Source: Enterococcus_D entomosocium
Lineage (GTDB): Bacteria > Bacillota > Bacilli > Lactobacillales > Enterococcaceae
Length of the DNA: 64,000 nt
Strand: one strand, 5' to 3'
NCBI RefSeq assembly: GCF_030441895.1
Contig: NZ_JARJAS010000001.1
Shown piece by piece: positions 16,582 through 24,858 of the stretch (positions within the stretch are counted from its first letter, which is position 1; each line of letters begins with the position of its first letter). Below the pieces are notes generated by a model that did no database searches, was not told the origin of the DNA, and was given only the letters and a program-made list of their open reading frames with translations. The position numbers and the translations under genes are program-made.

Positions 16582-16614
16582 TTTAAGGTTGGTTTAAGGC
16601 AGAGGAATTATACT
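16582..16614 (+). promoter_or_regulatory. CiaR-type direct-repeat promoter
   Basis: TTTAAG (16582-16587), GTTGG, TTTAAG (16593-16598), then ten bases and TATACT (16609-16614). This equals the TTTAAG-N5-TTTAAG layout of streptococcal CiaR-activated promoters, with no canonical -35 hexamer. An OmpR-family activator is therefore likely; which one is unknown in this organism. Confidence 0.62.
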
Positions 16615-16620
16615 CATTTC

Positions 16621-16687
16621 AATCCAAAAAACTTTTTTCATTTTTCCTTGACCAGCGAGGCTGCCAACCCTCCTGGTCAGCTTTTTT
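16621..16687 (+). ncRNA. Candidate small RNA (csRNA-like)
   Basis: Between the repeat promoter and a strong intrinsic terminator only about 67 bases remain, with no start codon plus Shine-Dalgarno. The terminator stem pairs TGACCAG (16649-16655) and GAGG (16657-16660) with CCTC (16669-16672) and CTGGTCA (16673-16679), ending in six T. The 3' arm carries CCCTCCT, complementary to Shine-Dalgarno sequences, as described for streptococcal cia-dependent small RNAs. Transcription is not demonstrated; the 5' end is predicted from the -10 box. Confidence 0.6.
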
Positions 16688-16690
16688 CTC

Positions 16691-16733
16691 AAAGAAACAA
16701 GCATTGATCCTGTGATCAATGCTTGTTTTTGTT
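16691..16733. terminator. Terminator after the gls24-like gene
   Basis: AAGCATTGATC pairs with GATCAATGCTT. The minus strand (gls24 side) reads TTGTTTCTTTG after the stem, and the plus strand has TTTTTG. Confidence 0.7.
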
Positions 16734-16745
16734 TCATATGAAACT
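16730..16745. other. Weak parS-like palindrome
   Basis: TGTTTCATATGAAACT matches parS at 13 of 16, the CACGTG core being replaced by CATATG. It contains a perfect 14-base palindrome. ParB affinity may be low; alternatively an operator of the stress gene that ends beside it. Confidence 0.4.
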
Positions 16746-16747
16746 TT

Positions 16748-17518
16748 TTATTTCACGCGAGGTTCGTTGTATTCTTCGATACGATCAGACGCGCGGGAAG
16801 CCGCATGTTTGGCTTTGTTGGTTTGACGTGAAGCAAAGTCGCCGGTTTTAGATGCAGCTGACGATACTTTGTCTTGAACCGTTTCTTGTTCCTCTTCGTA
16901 TTCAGCGATCGTTTTTACATCTACAACGTTGATGTTGACTTCGATCACTTCTAATTGGGTCATTGTCGTTACTTCTTTTTGAATGACTTCTTTGACTTGT
17001 TCAGCGATTTCTGGGATGTTGCGGTCGTATTCAACCACGATATCTAAATCAACGGCTACTTGTTTTTTCCCAACTTCAGTATTGATACCGGCAGTCACAT
17101 TATCTGTATTAACTAATTTTTCAGCAATATTAGAGAAGAAACCACCATCGACCGTCAACAGGCCATCTACATTTTCTAATGCAATTCCGATAATTTTTTG
17201 GATCACTTTGTCATCATAGGTCAATGAACCATGAACGGGTGCTTCCCCGGTTGGTCCTTCAAAATCGTTGTGGCCAGGTTTTGGCGGTGCTGGATGATGT
17301 CCGGCTGGATCTGGATTTCCTGGTGCTGGATGATCCCCTGGTTTTGGTCCATTTTGTTGTCCTGCTACTGCTTTTTCAGCATTTGGTACCACTGGATCAG
17401 GTGATTCAGTCATTGGAATCGCATTTTCATTGGCTTGATGATTGGTGTTGGGAACCACTGGATCTGGATGTGCACTGACATTTTTTTCATTGTTTAATTC
17501 GTTTTTATCGTTATTCAT
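16748..17518 (-). CDS. Asp23/Gls24 family stress protein with long Pro/His-rich N-terminus
   Basis: 256 residues. The Asp23/Gls24 domain begins near residue 97 (HGSLTYDDKVIQKIIGIAL) and runs to about 205; a Lys/Ala-rich tail follows. The first 95 residues are low complexity, rich in Pro, Asn, His and Gly, with the motif DPVVPN twice and HPAP twice. Gls24 relatives are usually about 180 residues, so this extension is unusual. In staphylococci Asp23 is held at the membrane by AmaP, whose gene lies in the same operon here. AGGAGG precedes the start. In enterococci Gls24 proteins respond to starvation, bile and other stresses. Confidence 0.88.
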   Translation of the reverse strand: MNNDKNELNNEKNVSAHPDPVVPNTNHQANENAIPMTESPDPVVPNAEKAVAGQQNGPKPGDHPAPGNPDPAGHHPAPPKPGHNDFEGPTGEAPVHGSLTYDDKVIQKIIGIALENVDGLLTVDGGFFSNIAEKLVNTDNVTAGINTEVGKKQVAVDLDIVVEYDRNIPEIAEQVKEVIQKEVTTMTQLEVIEVNINVVDVKTIAEYEEEQETVQDKVSSAASKTGDFASRQTNKAKHAASRASDRIEEYNEPRVK

Positions 17519-17542
17519 TAAAAATTCCTCCTATAAATTACG

Positions 17543-17731
17543 TTATTGTTGGTTAAAAAATTCGTCGATGATACCGGTACGTTGGAGATACAATCCTAGC
17601 GCAAAACCCAAACCTGTTAGGAGTAGAATCAGCAATGTTTTGAAAAAACCGATCGTTACAAACAACACAGCCAGAATAAGGCCGATTGCTCCAAAAATCA
17701 ATGGGATTTTGTATTGTTGTAGTTCGTTCAT
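17543..17731 (-). CDS. DUF2273 small membrane protein
   Basis: 62 residues with two hydrophobic helices (about 8-26 and 28-47), the DUF2273 pattern found between amaP and gls24/asp23 genes. I take the second of two adjacent ATG codons (17731) because AGGAGG is six bases away; the first is only three away. Function unknown; likely part of the membrane scaffold for the Gls24 protein. Confidence 0.85.
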   Translation of the reverse strand: MNELQQYKIPLIFGAIGLILAVLFVTIGFFKTLLILLLTGLGFALGLYLQRTGIIDEFFNQQ

Positions 17732-17741
17732 CATAGCCCTC

Positions 17742-18311
17742 CTATTCTACTCGCGGGTTTTCCGGAGTCTCATTTTGTTCAAAATTCGCGTAATTGACTT
17801 CGACTTTGACTTTTTCACTTGAGCCAAGCACTCGTTGGACATCTTGTTGGATTTCCGCCATTAAGTTTTCGGTTTTGCCAACTAAGGCAGACGTCCGTTT
17901 CAAGCGGCCTTTGATTTTGATTAAAATTCGATTTTTGGTCGCCTTGACATGAACTTTTGGTCCTTCAACAAATTCTTTTTCATTTACTTTCGTACGTACA
18001 AGTCCTTCGATCGCTTTCTTATCGATCGTCAATGCGCCCTTATCCTCTTTCAAAACAAAGGTTGTTTTGGTTTTTGGATAGAACAGCACGACTAAGATCA
18101 CGATCAAGAATACAGCGATCAAAACAACGGCTACCCAAAACATATATTGACGCATAAACAAGTTGTCAAAGAAATACGTGACGACATTGCCTCTGCTGTC
18201 CAAACCAAATGGCAGCTGCATGTAAGGATTACTCATTAAAACGATTGGTAATAAGACAGTGATAAAGATCAACGAAACGATGATTGATACGATTTTCCAC
18301 CCTTTACTCAT
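17742..18311 (-). CDS. amaP: Alkaline shock response membrane anchor protein AmaP
   Basis: 189 residues with two membrane helices (about 6-27 and 58-79) separated by a short loop, then a cytoplasmic domain (Asp23-like fold) with KVHVKATKNRILIKIKGRLK. Anchors Asp23/Gls24 family protein to the inner face of the membrane in related species. Eight-base gap to the DUF2273 gene; AGGAGGTGTCCT precedes the start. Same operon as the SDR gene upstream. Confidence 0.87.
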   Translation of the reverse strand: MSKGWKIVSIIVSLIFITVLLPIVLMSNPYMQLPFGLDSRGNVVTYFFDNLFMRQYMFWVAVVLIAVFLIVILVVLFYPKTKTTFVLKEDKGALTIDKKAIEGLVRTKVNEKEFVEGPKVHVKATKNRILIKIKGRLKRTSALVGKTENLMAEIQQDVQRVLGSSEKVKVEVNYANFEQNETPENPRVE

Positions 18312-18349
18312 AGGACACCTCCTCCTTTTTCTCCGATTTTTTGATAAGC

Positions 18350-19243
18350 TTACAAGTTGATGGCTTCTCCGCCGGTAACACCATAAATCTGTGCTGTCAC
18401 ATAGCTAGCTTTATTGGAAGCTAAAAAGACATAGACGGGTGCCAGCTCAGCTGGTTGTCCTGCCCGCTCCAGTAATGCTTGCTGACCAAATTCAGGCAGC
18501 TTGTCTTGCGGTTGGCCATGATCTAACTGTAATGGTGTCCAGATTGGTCCTGGGGCTACCCCATTGACCCGAATCCCTTTTTCAGCAAATTGTTTCGCCA
18601 AGCTGACTGTAAAACTGGCGATCGCCGATTTGGTTGCCGCATAATCCATTAAATGGGCGCTTGGACTAAAGGCTTGGACAGAAGTCGTTGTCACGATCGC
18701 TCCCCCAGCCGGTAAGTGTGGCTCAGCTGCTTTCACTAATGCAAACATTGAGATAATGTTTACCATAAAGGTGTCTTTCACTTGTTCAATCGGTAATTCT
18801 GCAATCGATGGCCGCGTGATTTGCTGTGCTGCGTTCAATACTAATGTATCTAACCCACCTAATGCTGCTACCGCTTTGTCAACGATCTCTTGTGGTGCCG
18901 CTTCGTCTCGCAGGTCATAGGGTAGCAAAATCACTTTGCGTCCGGCTTCTTTGATGTACCCTACAACTTCTTCGGCATCTTCTTCTTCTCCTGGGAAAAA
19001 GTGCAGGGCAATGTCTGCTCCTTCACGAGCGAAGGCAATCGCTGCTGCTCGTCCGATCCCAGAATCCCCACCGGTAATCAGTACCCGCCGGTTTTCTAAC
19101 TGCTGACTTCCCTCATAAGAGTCTTCACCACAATCAGGTTTTGGTCGCATTTCTTCTTGTAAAGCAGGCGTATCTTGTTCCTGTTTGCTGTATTTACCCG
19201 TGTGATAAAGTTCCCGTGGATCAGTCAAAATAGGTTCACTCAT
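18350..19243 (-). CDS. SDR-family oxidoreductase of the general-stress type
   Basis: 297 residues, classical short-chain dehydrogenase with an N-terminal extension of about 50 residues (as in YhdF/YhxC-type general stress oxidoreductases). Cofactor motif TGGDSGIGRAAA near residues 55-66, NAAQ motif, catalytic Ser in TTTSVQ and YAATK active site, and C-terminal VTGGEAINL. Start at 19243 has AGGAGG eight bases ahead. Lies 38 bases before amaP without a terminator, so probably heads the stress operon. Substrate unknown. Confidence 0.88.
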   Translation of the reverse strand: MSEPILTDPRELYHTGKYSKQEQDTPALQEEMRPKPDCGEDSYEGSQQLENRRVLITGGDSGIGRAAAIAFAREGADIALHFFPGEEEDAEEVVGYIKEAGRKVILLPYDLRDEAAPQEIVDKAVAALGGLDTLVLNAAQQITRPSIAELPIEQVKDTFMVNIISMFALVKAAEPHLPAGGAIVTTTSVQAFSPSAHLMDYAATKSAIASFTVSLAKQFAEKGIRVNGVAPGPIWTPLQLDHGQPQDKLPEFGQQALLERAGQPAELAPVYVFLASNKASYVTAQIYGVTGGEAINL

Positions 19244-19310
19244 TCTTACGTCCTCCTTTTCTCTATAATAAAATTCTAAACCATTCATTTTTTTTTGGGA
19301 AATATAACGC

Positions 19311-19322
19311 TTTGTTAACAAA
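19311..19322. promoter_or_regulatory. Palindrome in the stress-gene divergent region
   Basis: TTTGTTAACAAA, a perfect 12-base palindrome between the divergent SDR operon and the DUF2188-type gene. Could bind a regulator of both; no further support. Confidence 0.3.
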
Positions 19323-19389
19323 AATAAATCCTCGTTTATTAGAAAATGAAAAAAGAAAGTGCCCTCATTTTTGACCAGAAAGCAAATGA

Positions 19390-19418
19390 TTTCACTTTTT
19401 TATAGAAGGGGGTAAACT
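19390..19418 (+). promoter_or_regulatory. Promoter of the DUF2188-type stress gene
   Basis: TTTCAC (19390-19395), 17 bases, TAAACT (19413-19418), about 80 bases ahead of the start codon. Confidence 0.45.
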
Positions 19419-19499
19419 AATAAGTAATACTTGGTGGTGCCTGTAAAAGGAAACCCTTGAGAAAATGACTTTGGATCAAGAAAAAGGAGGAACCAAACA

Positions 19500-19952
19500 A
19501 TGCCTTGGAATGTCCGTGATTATCCTGCGTCAATGAAGAATCTAGACCCCTTAGTTCGTAAAAAAGCGATCGATATCGCCAATGCCCTGCTAGCCGATGG
19601 CTATTCTGACGATCGGGCGATCCCGATCGCCACGAGTCAAGCAGAAAAATGGTATGACAATGCAGATGAAGAGGAGAAGAAAGCTTTTCAGAAAGAGAGA
19701 AATCCGCAAAAAGATGATGCCCATCAAACCAATAAAAATGCGAAAAAATTAATGGATGCGGATGTTGAAGTTGTGTATGAAGAGGACCAATGGCAAGTCC
19801 GTTCCAAAGGAGCAAAACGTGCCAGTGATCATTTCGACAATAAAGCAGAGGCCATCGCCCGTGCCAAAGAAATTGCCGAAAACAAAGAATCCGTGGTGAA
19901 CGTTTATAAAAAAGATGGCGACCATCAAAAGGATATTGATTTAGGAGAATAA
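19500..19952 (+). CDS. DUF2188 domain protein, stress associated
   Basis: 150 hydrophilic residues. The N-terminal part MPWNVRDYPASMKNL with WYDNADEEEKKAF looks like a ChaB-like segment; the C-terminal half (about 78-135) is a DUF2188 domain (QWQVRSKGAKRASDHFDNKA, then AIARAKEIA). Cytosolic, no membrane segment. Strong AAGGAGG Shine-Dalgarno. Divergent from the Gls24 stress operon, so probably another stress protein. Exact role unknown. Confidence 0.75.
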   Translation: MPWNVRDYPASMKNLDPLVRKKAIDIANALLADGYSDDRAIPIATSQAEKWYDNADEEEKKAFQKERNPQKDDAHQTNKNAKKLMDADVEVVYEEDQWQVRSKGAKRASDHFDNKAEAIARAKEIAENKESVVNVYKKDGDHQKDIDLGE

Positions 19953-19960
19953 AAATGGCC

Positions 19961-20036
19961 GCAAAAAAGCGGAAGGAGGTCTTACGTTTGTCGTTTTAAC
20001 GGCGCGAAACGTTACCTTCTCTTTCGCTTTTTTGTT
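19961..20036. terminator. Very long bidirectional hairpin terminator
   Basis: A roughly 27-base imperfect stem: AAAAAAGCGGAAGGAGG... at 19963-19989 pairs with 20008-20034 (...CCTTCTCTTTCGCTTTTTT). T-run on the right and A-run on the left. Positions 20041-20300 to its right are AT-rich with no gene apart from the upstream region of the next gene. Confidence 0.75.
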
Positions 20037-20311
20037 TCCTTTTACAGCTAGGTTTGGTTAAAACTAAAGCAACCGCTTCTTTAACGTTTCTTTTAAAAAG
20101 CAACGTTTCATTGTCAGAAACCTAAAAAACGAAGACCTTTTGAATGAACCATTACGTTTAAAATTTCTCGATATCCTAAAAAATAAGCCTATGAAATGCT
20201 GCTCTAGCAACAACTGTAAACCATCCGTTGCCGTTACAAATTAGCTTGTGCTTTCTTTAACTAGCCAAACCTTGTATACTTAAACTATCAAAAGTACAAG
20301 GAGTGGTATTT

Positions 20312-20770
20312 GTGAAAAAATTATTTTTTGTGCCGTTTATTTTTATTTGTTTCTTCTTTGCTCTCCCAGCTGCCGCCCAAACAGTGGAAGAACCTGAACT
20401 CGTTTACGACTTAGCATCAGATAGTCCCTATGAGCAGCTGATCACCGTAGATGAAGAAGGCAACGAGTTGATTTTGACCATTGAAAAATTGCCGTCATTC
20501 CGGGCAAATCTGGCAGCAGGAACGTATCGCGTGTCAAAAACATCCACCGGTAATTGGACCGCTAGTTACAATGTCACGGTCAATAGCCGCAATCAATTTA
20601 CAGGCACTTCGAATTTAAGTTTAGTTGCTCACAGAGGAAGTATCACTTCTAGTTCATTAACTCACACGCCCACTAAAGCCACCTGTACGTTTAAGCAAAA
20701 AGCAGGTATAATCACTACCAATGGGAGTGTCGTAACCACGATCTCAAATGGGAAGCTAGTTGTTAAATAG
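20312..20770 (+). CDS. Secreted DUF5626 family protein
   Basis: 152 residues starting at GTG 20312 with AAGGAG at 20298-20303. A clear signal peptide (KK, hydrophobic core FFVPFIFICFFFALP, AAAQ cleavage near residue 22) leads an extracellular domain rich in Thr/Ser/Asn with GTYRVSKTSTGNWTASYNV, the DUF5626 signature known from enterococci and related bacteria. Cell-surface or secreted; function unknown. Sixteen bases separate it from the membrane-bound XRE regulator gene, suggesting an operon. Confidence 0.75.
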   Translation: MKKLFFVPFIFICFFFALPAAAQTVEEPELVYDLASDSPYEQLITVDEEGNELILTIEKLPSFRANLAAGTYRVSKTSTGNWTASYNVTVNSRNQFTGTSNLSLVAHRGSITSSSLTHTPTKATCTFKQKAGIITTNGSVVTTISNGKLVVK

Positions 20771-20786
20771 CAGATAGGAGCATACA

Positions 20787-21305
20787 TTGGCTTTAGCAGA
20801 ACAATTAAAAAGCTGTCGCGAGTCTTCCGGATTGTCGCAAACAGCAGTCGCAGAAAAATTACAGATTTCACGCCAGTCGATTTCAAAATGGGAAAATGGG
20901 CGCGGCTATCCAGATATTGAGAATTTGATTTTGTTGAGCGATCTCTATCAAGTCTCGATTGATGAGCTCTTGCGGGAAAACGAAGCGTTAAAAGAGCGGA
21001 TCGAAACCAATAATCAAGAGATCAACGACAAAAAAGAAAAATTGTCGTTACTCCAAAGAACGATGGCAACGGAAAAAGATGAAAGTCTGCTCTTGCTACT
21101 GTTAGCTGGAATCGGCTCATTTCTCTTTCCATTAGGTTTGATTTTAGATGGCTTTGTCTTATGGCGTAACAAAAAGGCCAATAATTTTTATGTATTGATC
21201 TATATCGTCTGTGCCTTCTCAATTTTCTTGAATTTGTACGATGGCTATGTCCATCTCAGCAACATCATGAATTGGGGAACCACTACGATTGAAAAAGTTG
21301 AATAA
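20787..21305 (+). CDS. XRE-family regulator with C-terminal membrane helices
   Basis: 172 residues from a TTG start (ATAGGAG seven bases ahead). Helix-turn-helix at about 5-60 (LSQTAVAEKLQISRQSISKW), a short coiled coil at about 62-95, then two transmembrane helices near 99-120 and 127-150. A DNA-binding domain tied to the membrane suggests a one-component sensor. It is downstream of a secreted DUF5626 protein, so the pair may sense or regulate surface events together; this is inference. Confidence 0.82.
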   Translation: MALAEQLKSCRESSGLSQTAVAEKLQISRQSISKWENGRGYPDIENLILLSDLYQVSIDELLRENEALKERIETNNQEINDKKEKLSLLQRTMATEKDESLLLLLLAGIGSFLFPLGLILDGFVLWRNKKANNFYVLIYIVCAFSIFLNLYDGYVHLSNIMNWGTTTIEKVE

Positions 21306-21320
21306 TTCAATTGCTAACAC

Positions 21321-21358
21321 AAAAAGCCCGCTGCGAGTTACTCTCGTAGCGGGCTTTT
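21321..21358. terminator. Bidirectional terminator
   Basis: AAAAGCCCGCTGCGAG pairs with CTCGTAGCGGGCTTTT; serves the XRE gene and the converging mnmG. Confidence 0.85.
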
Positions 21359-21410
21359 GACACTGTATTTACCATTTATAAATTGGTTTTTCGAAGAATA
21401 TTAACCGTCT

Positions 21411-23303
21411 TTAGTTAACCTTTGCAATCTTCCCTTGTTCGATATACACCATCAAAATACTAATATCAGCTGGGTTTACTCCGCTGATACGGCTCGCTTG
21501 GGCGATGGTTTCGGGTTGGATTTTTTGCAGTTTTTGTTTGGCTTCTGTTGCCAAGCCATTGATAGCGGCATAGTCGATGTTTTCAGGAATGCGTTTGGCT
21601 TCCATCCGTTTGAGTTTCTCCACTTTTTCGAGGGCTTTTTTAATATAACCTTCGTATTTGATTTGGATCTCGACTTGTTCGATCTCTTTTGGCTTCAATG
21701 CTTCATTGGCTTCGATAAATTGCAGCATTTCCGCATACGTCACTTCAGGCCGGCGCAAGAATTCATTTGCTAAAACGCCATCTTTCAAGGTGGCCGTCCC
21801 TTTGGCAGTCAAATATGCTTGTACTTCTGGCGTTGGTTTGATGCGGATTTTAGACAAGCGTTTGATTTCTGCTTCAACAGCTTCTTTTTTCGCTACATAT
21901 GCTTCGTATTGCGCTTCTGGGACGAGCCCAATTTGATGTCCCACTTCGGTCAAACGCAGATCGGCATTATCATGACGCAGCAATAAGCGGTATTCGGCAC
22001 GAGAGGTCAATAAACGGTATGGTTCATTGGTTCCTTTGGTCACCAAATCATCGATCATCACACCGATATAACCGTCGCTGCGTTTCATAATGAAAGGTTC
22101 TTTGCCTTGAATTTTCAAAGCGGCATTGATGCCGGCAATCAAGCCTTGACCGGCCGCTTCTTCATAGCCGCTGGTTCCGTTGGTTTGTCCTGCCGTAAAG
22201 AGGTTTTCGATGACTTTGGTTTCTAATGTTGGACGCAATTGATGAGGTACCACGACATCATATTCAATGGCGTAGCCCGTCCGCATCATTTCCGCTTTTT
22301 CTAAACCTGCGATGGAATGCAGCATTTGGACTTGGACGTCTTCTGGCATAGAAGTAGAAAGCCCTTGAACATACACTTCTTCGGTGTTCAATCCTTCTGG
22401 CTCCAAGAATAGTTGGTGACGAGATTTGTCTGCAAAACGCACGATTTTGTCTTCGATGGATGGACAATAACGGGCACCTACCCCTTCGACGATCCCTGTA
22501 AACATCGGCGCCCGATGTAAATTCTGGTTGATGATTTGGTGCGTCCCTTCGTTCGTATAGGTCAACCAGCAAGGTTCTTGGTTTTGATTGTAGGCTTCAT
22601 CGGGTGTGCTGTAACTAAAGTGATTCGGTTGTTCATCGCCAGGCTGGATCTCCGTTACCTCATAGTTGATGGTGCTGGATTTGACCCGCGGTGGTGTACC
22701 GGTTTTAAAACGAGCGATCTCTAGACCAAGCTCTTTCAAATGATCGGCTAATCCAATCGATGGCTGGGAGTTGTTTGGACCAGAAGAATACTTCAACTCT
22801 CCAATGATGATCTCCCCTCGCAACGCTGTTCCTGCAGTGATCACTACAGCTTGGGCTTGGTAACGAGCGCCTGTAGATGTCACGACGCCACGGCACTCGC
22901 CTTCTTCAACGATCAGCTTTTCAACGATCCCTTGGCGCAGTGTTAGATTGGCTTCTTTTTCGATCGTTCGTTTCATTTCAGCCGCATAGGCATGTTTATC
23001 GGCTTGCGCCCGCAAAGCCCGCACTGCGGGACCTTTTCCTGTATTGAGCATCCGCATTTGGATGTAGGTTTTATCGATATTTTTGCCCATTTCTCCGCCT
23101 AAAGCATCGATTTCGCGCACCACGACGCCTTTTGCTGGTCCGCCGACGGAGGGATTACAAGGCATGAATGCGACCATGTCTAAGTTGATGGTCAGTAAAA
23201 GGGTTTTTGCCCCCATTCGGCTGGCTGCTAAAGCAGCTTCTGATCCGGCATGGCCGGCACCAACAACGATCACGTCATAACTTTCTGCTTGATATTCTTG
23301 CAT
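21411..23303 (-). CDS. mnmG: tRNA uridine-5-carboxymethylaminomethyl modification enzyme MnmG
   Basis: 630-residue FAD enzyme that with MnmE installs the cmnm5 group on wobble U34 of tRNAs. FAD-binding VGAGHAGSEAALAASRMG near residues 14-31, the MPCNPSVGG motif and a C-terminal helical domain for MnmE contact. Start at 23303 uses AAGGAG six bases ahead; the frame from 23333 is an overextension. 33 bases downstream of mnmE, same operon. Confidence 0.97.
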   Translation of the reverse strand: MQEYQAESYDVIVVGAGHAGSEAALAASRMGAKTLLLTINLDMVAFMPCNPSVGGPAKGVVVREIDALGGEMGKNIDKTYIQMRMLNTGKGPAVRALRAQADKHAYAAEMKRTIEKEANLTLRQGIVEKLIVEEGECRGVVTSTGARYQAQAVVITAGTALRGEIIIGELKYSSGPNNSQPSIGLADHLKELGLEIARFKTGTPPRVKSSTINYEVTEIQPGDEQPNHFSYSTPDEAYNQNQEPCWLTYTNEGTHQIINQNLHRAPMFTGIVEGVGARYCPSIEDKIVRFADKSRHQLFLEPEGLNTEEVYVQGLSTSMPEDVQVQMLHSIAGLEKAEMMRTGYAIEYDVVVPHQLRPTLETKVIENLFTAGQTNGTSGYEEAAGQGLIAGINAALKIQGKEPFIMKRSDGYIGVMIDDLVTKGTNEPYRLLTSRAEYRLLLRHDNADLRLTEVGHQIGLVPEAQYEAYVAKKEAVEAEIKRLSKIRIKPTPEVQAYLTAKGTATLKDGVLANEFLRRPEVTYAEMLQFIEANEALKPKEIEQVEIQIKYEGYIKKALEKVEKLKRMEAKRIPENIDYAAINGLATEAKQKLQKIQPETIAQASRISGVNPADISILMVYIEQGKIAKVN

Positions 23304-23336
23304 GGTGTTCTCCTTTTTACGCCAGTGGCGCATTCT

Positions 23337-24734
23337 TTATTTTCCTAAACAAAACTGACTAAATAATTGGGTGATCAACTCATCTTGGACACTGTCGCCG
23401 ACAACTTCTCCTAGATAGTCCCAGCAGCGTGTCATGTCGATTTGAACCAAGTCGACAGGCATTCCTGCTTCGATCCCTTGGATGACCTCAGACAACGACT
23501 GAACGGCATTTTCTAATAAGGCAATGTGGCGGGTGTTAGAAAGATAGGAAGCATCCTTGTCGGTGGTTTTCCCCCCAAAGAATAGATCGGCAATGGCTTG
23601 TTCCAGTTGATCCAAGCCTTCGTTGGTCAATACAGAGACAGAAAAAATCGGTTCATCTGCTGCGTACTGCGCTAATTCAGCGGGCGCTAGTTTTGGCTCA
23701 AGGTCGGTCTTATTCAATAAGATGATCCGACGGCTGCCAGCAGTCAGCTCCAGCAATTGTTTGTCTTCCTGGGTCAATCCTTCGCTTTGGTTGAGAACCA
23801 GCAAAATCAACTCCGCTTCTGCCAGTGCTTTGCGGCTGCGTTCGACCCCGATTTTCTCAACGACATCTTCCGTTTCGCGGATACCAGCCGTATCGATCAG
23901 TTTCAACGGTACCCCGCGAACATTGACATACTCTTCAATGACATCTCGGGTGGTGCCGGCAATGTCTGTCACGATGGCTTTTTCTTCCCTTAATAAATGG
24001 TTCAATAAGCTGGATTTACCGACATTCGGCCGACCGATGATCGCAGTACTCAGGCCTTCTCGCAAAATTTTTCCTTGTTGGGCAGTTGCTAATAAGGCTT
24101 GGATCTGCCCTTTGACCATCGTGGCCTTTTCTAACAATAAGCGGGTCGTCAATTCTTCCACATCATCGTATTCAGGGTAATCGATATTCACTTCAACTTG
24201 CGCCAACGTCTCTAAGATCTCTTGGCGTAAGGTCCGAATCAAGTGGGAAAGATTGCCATCCAGCTGATTGACAGCGAGATTCATCGCCTTATCGGTCTTA
24301 GCACGAATCAGGTCCATCACCGCCTCGGCTTGAGAAAGATCAACCCGTCCATTTAAAAAGGCCCGCTTCGTGAATTCCCCCGGCTCAGCCAAACGTGCGC
24401 CTTGTCGTAAAACCAGCTGCAAGAGTTGATTGACGACAACGATCCCGCCGTGACAGTTGATCTCAACGACATCTTCTCGGGTAAAGGTCCGCGGCTTTTT
24501 CATCACTGAAAGCATCACTTCATCCATCAAACGGTTTTCTTCTGGTTCCACGATATGACCATAATGAATCGTATGACTAGGGACTTGGGCGAGGGTTTTA
24601 GTGCCTGCTTGAAAAATCCGATCCGCAATTGCGATTGCTTCTTCCCCGCTTAATCGCACAATACTGATGGCCCCTTCGCCTGGCGGGGTGGAAATTGCGG
24701 CAATCGTATCAAATTCTTGCGTAATATTCGCCAT
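23337..24734 (-). CDS. mnmE: tRNA modification GTPase MnmE
   Basis: 465-residue GTPase partner of MnmG. N-terminal tetrahydrofolate-binding domain, helical domain, then G domain with GRPNVGKSSLLN, DTAGIRET and NKTD, and the conserved C-terminal FCLGK that holds the catalytic Cys. Start at 24734 from AGGAGGAG. A promoter and a hairpin with T-run lie in the leader, so attenuation is possible. Confidence 0.96.
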   Translation of the reverse strand: MANITQEFDTIAAISTPPGEGAISIVRLSGEEAIAIADRIFQAGTKTLAQVPSHTIHYGHIVEPEENRLMDEVMLSVMKKPRTFTREDVVEINCHGGIVVVNQLLQLVLRQGARLAEPGEFTKRAFLNGRVDLSQAEAVMDLIRAKTDKAMNLAVNQLDGNLSHLIRTLRQEILETLAQVEVNIDYPEYDDVEELTTRLLLEKATMVKGQIQALLATAQQGKILREGLSTAIIGRPNVGKSSLLNHLLREEKAIVTDIAGTTRDVIEEYVNVRGVPLKLIDTAGIRETEDVVEKIGVERSRKALAEAELILLVLNQSEGLTQEDKQLLELTAGSRRIILLNKTDLEPKLAPAELAQYAADEPIFSVSVLTNEGLDQLEQAIADLFFGGKTTDKDASYLSNTRHIALLENAVQSLSEVIQGIEAGMPVDLVQIDMTRCWDYLGEVVGDSVQDELITQLFSQFCLGK

Positions 24735-24762
24735 GTTGCATGCTCCTCCTATTTTTTCACAT

Positions 24763-24830
24763 AAAAAAAGTGCCCACTCCACCCGTCAAATTGATTGAAA
24801 ATCAATAAAAAAGAGTAGACTTAGCACTTT
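24763..24830 (-). terminator. Possible attenuator hairpin in the mnmE leader
   Basis: On the minus strand AAAGTGCTAAGTCTACTC pairs imperfectly with GAGTGGGCACTTT and ends in seven T, 28 bases before mnmE; a small TTGATT/AATCAA stem sits in its loop. It follows the putative promoter, so it lies inside the mnmE transcript. Confidence 0.5.
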
Positions 24831-24858
24831 GACTGCTTGTCAATTAAATTCTGGAAAT

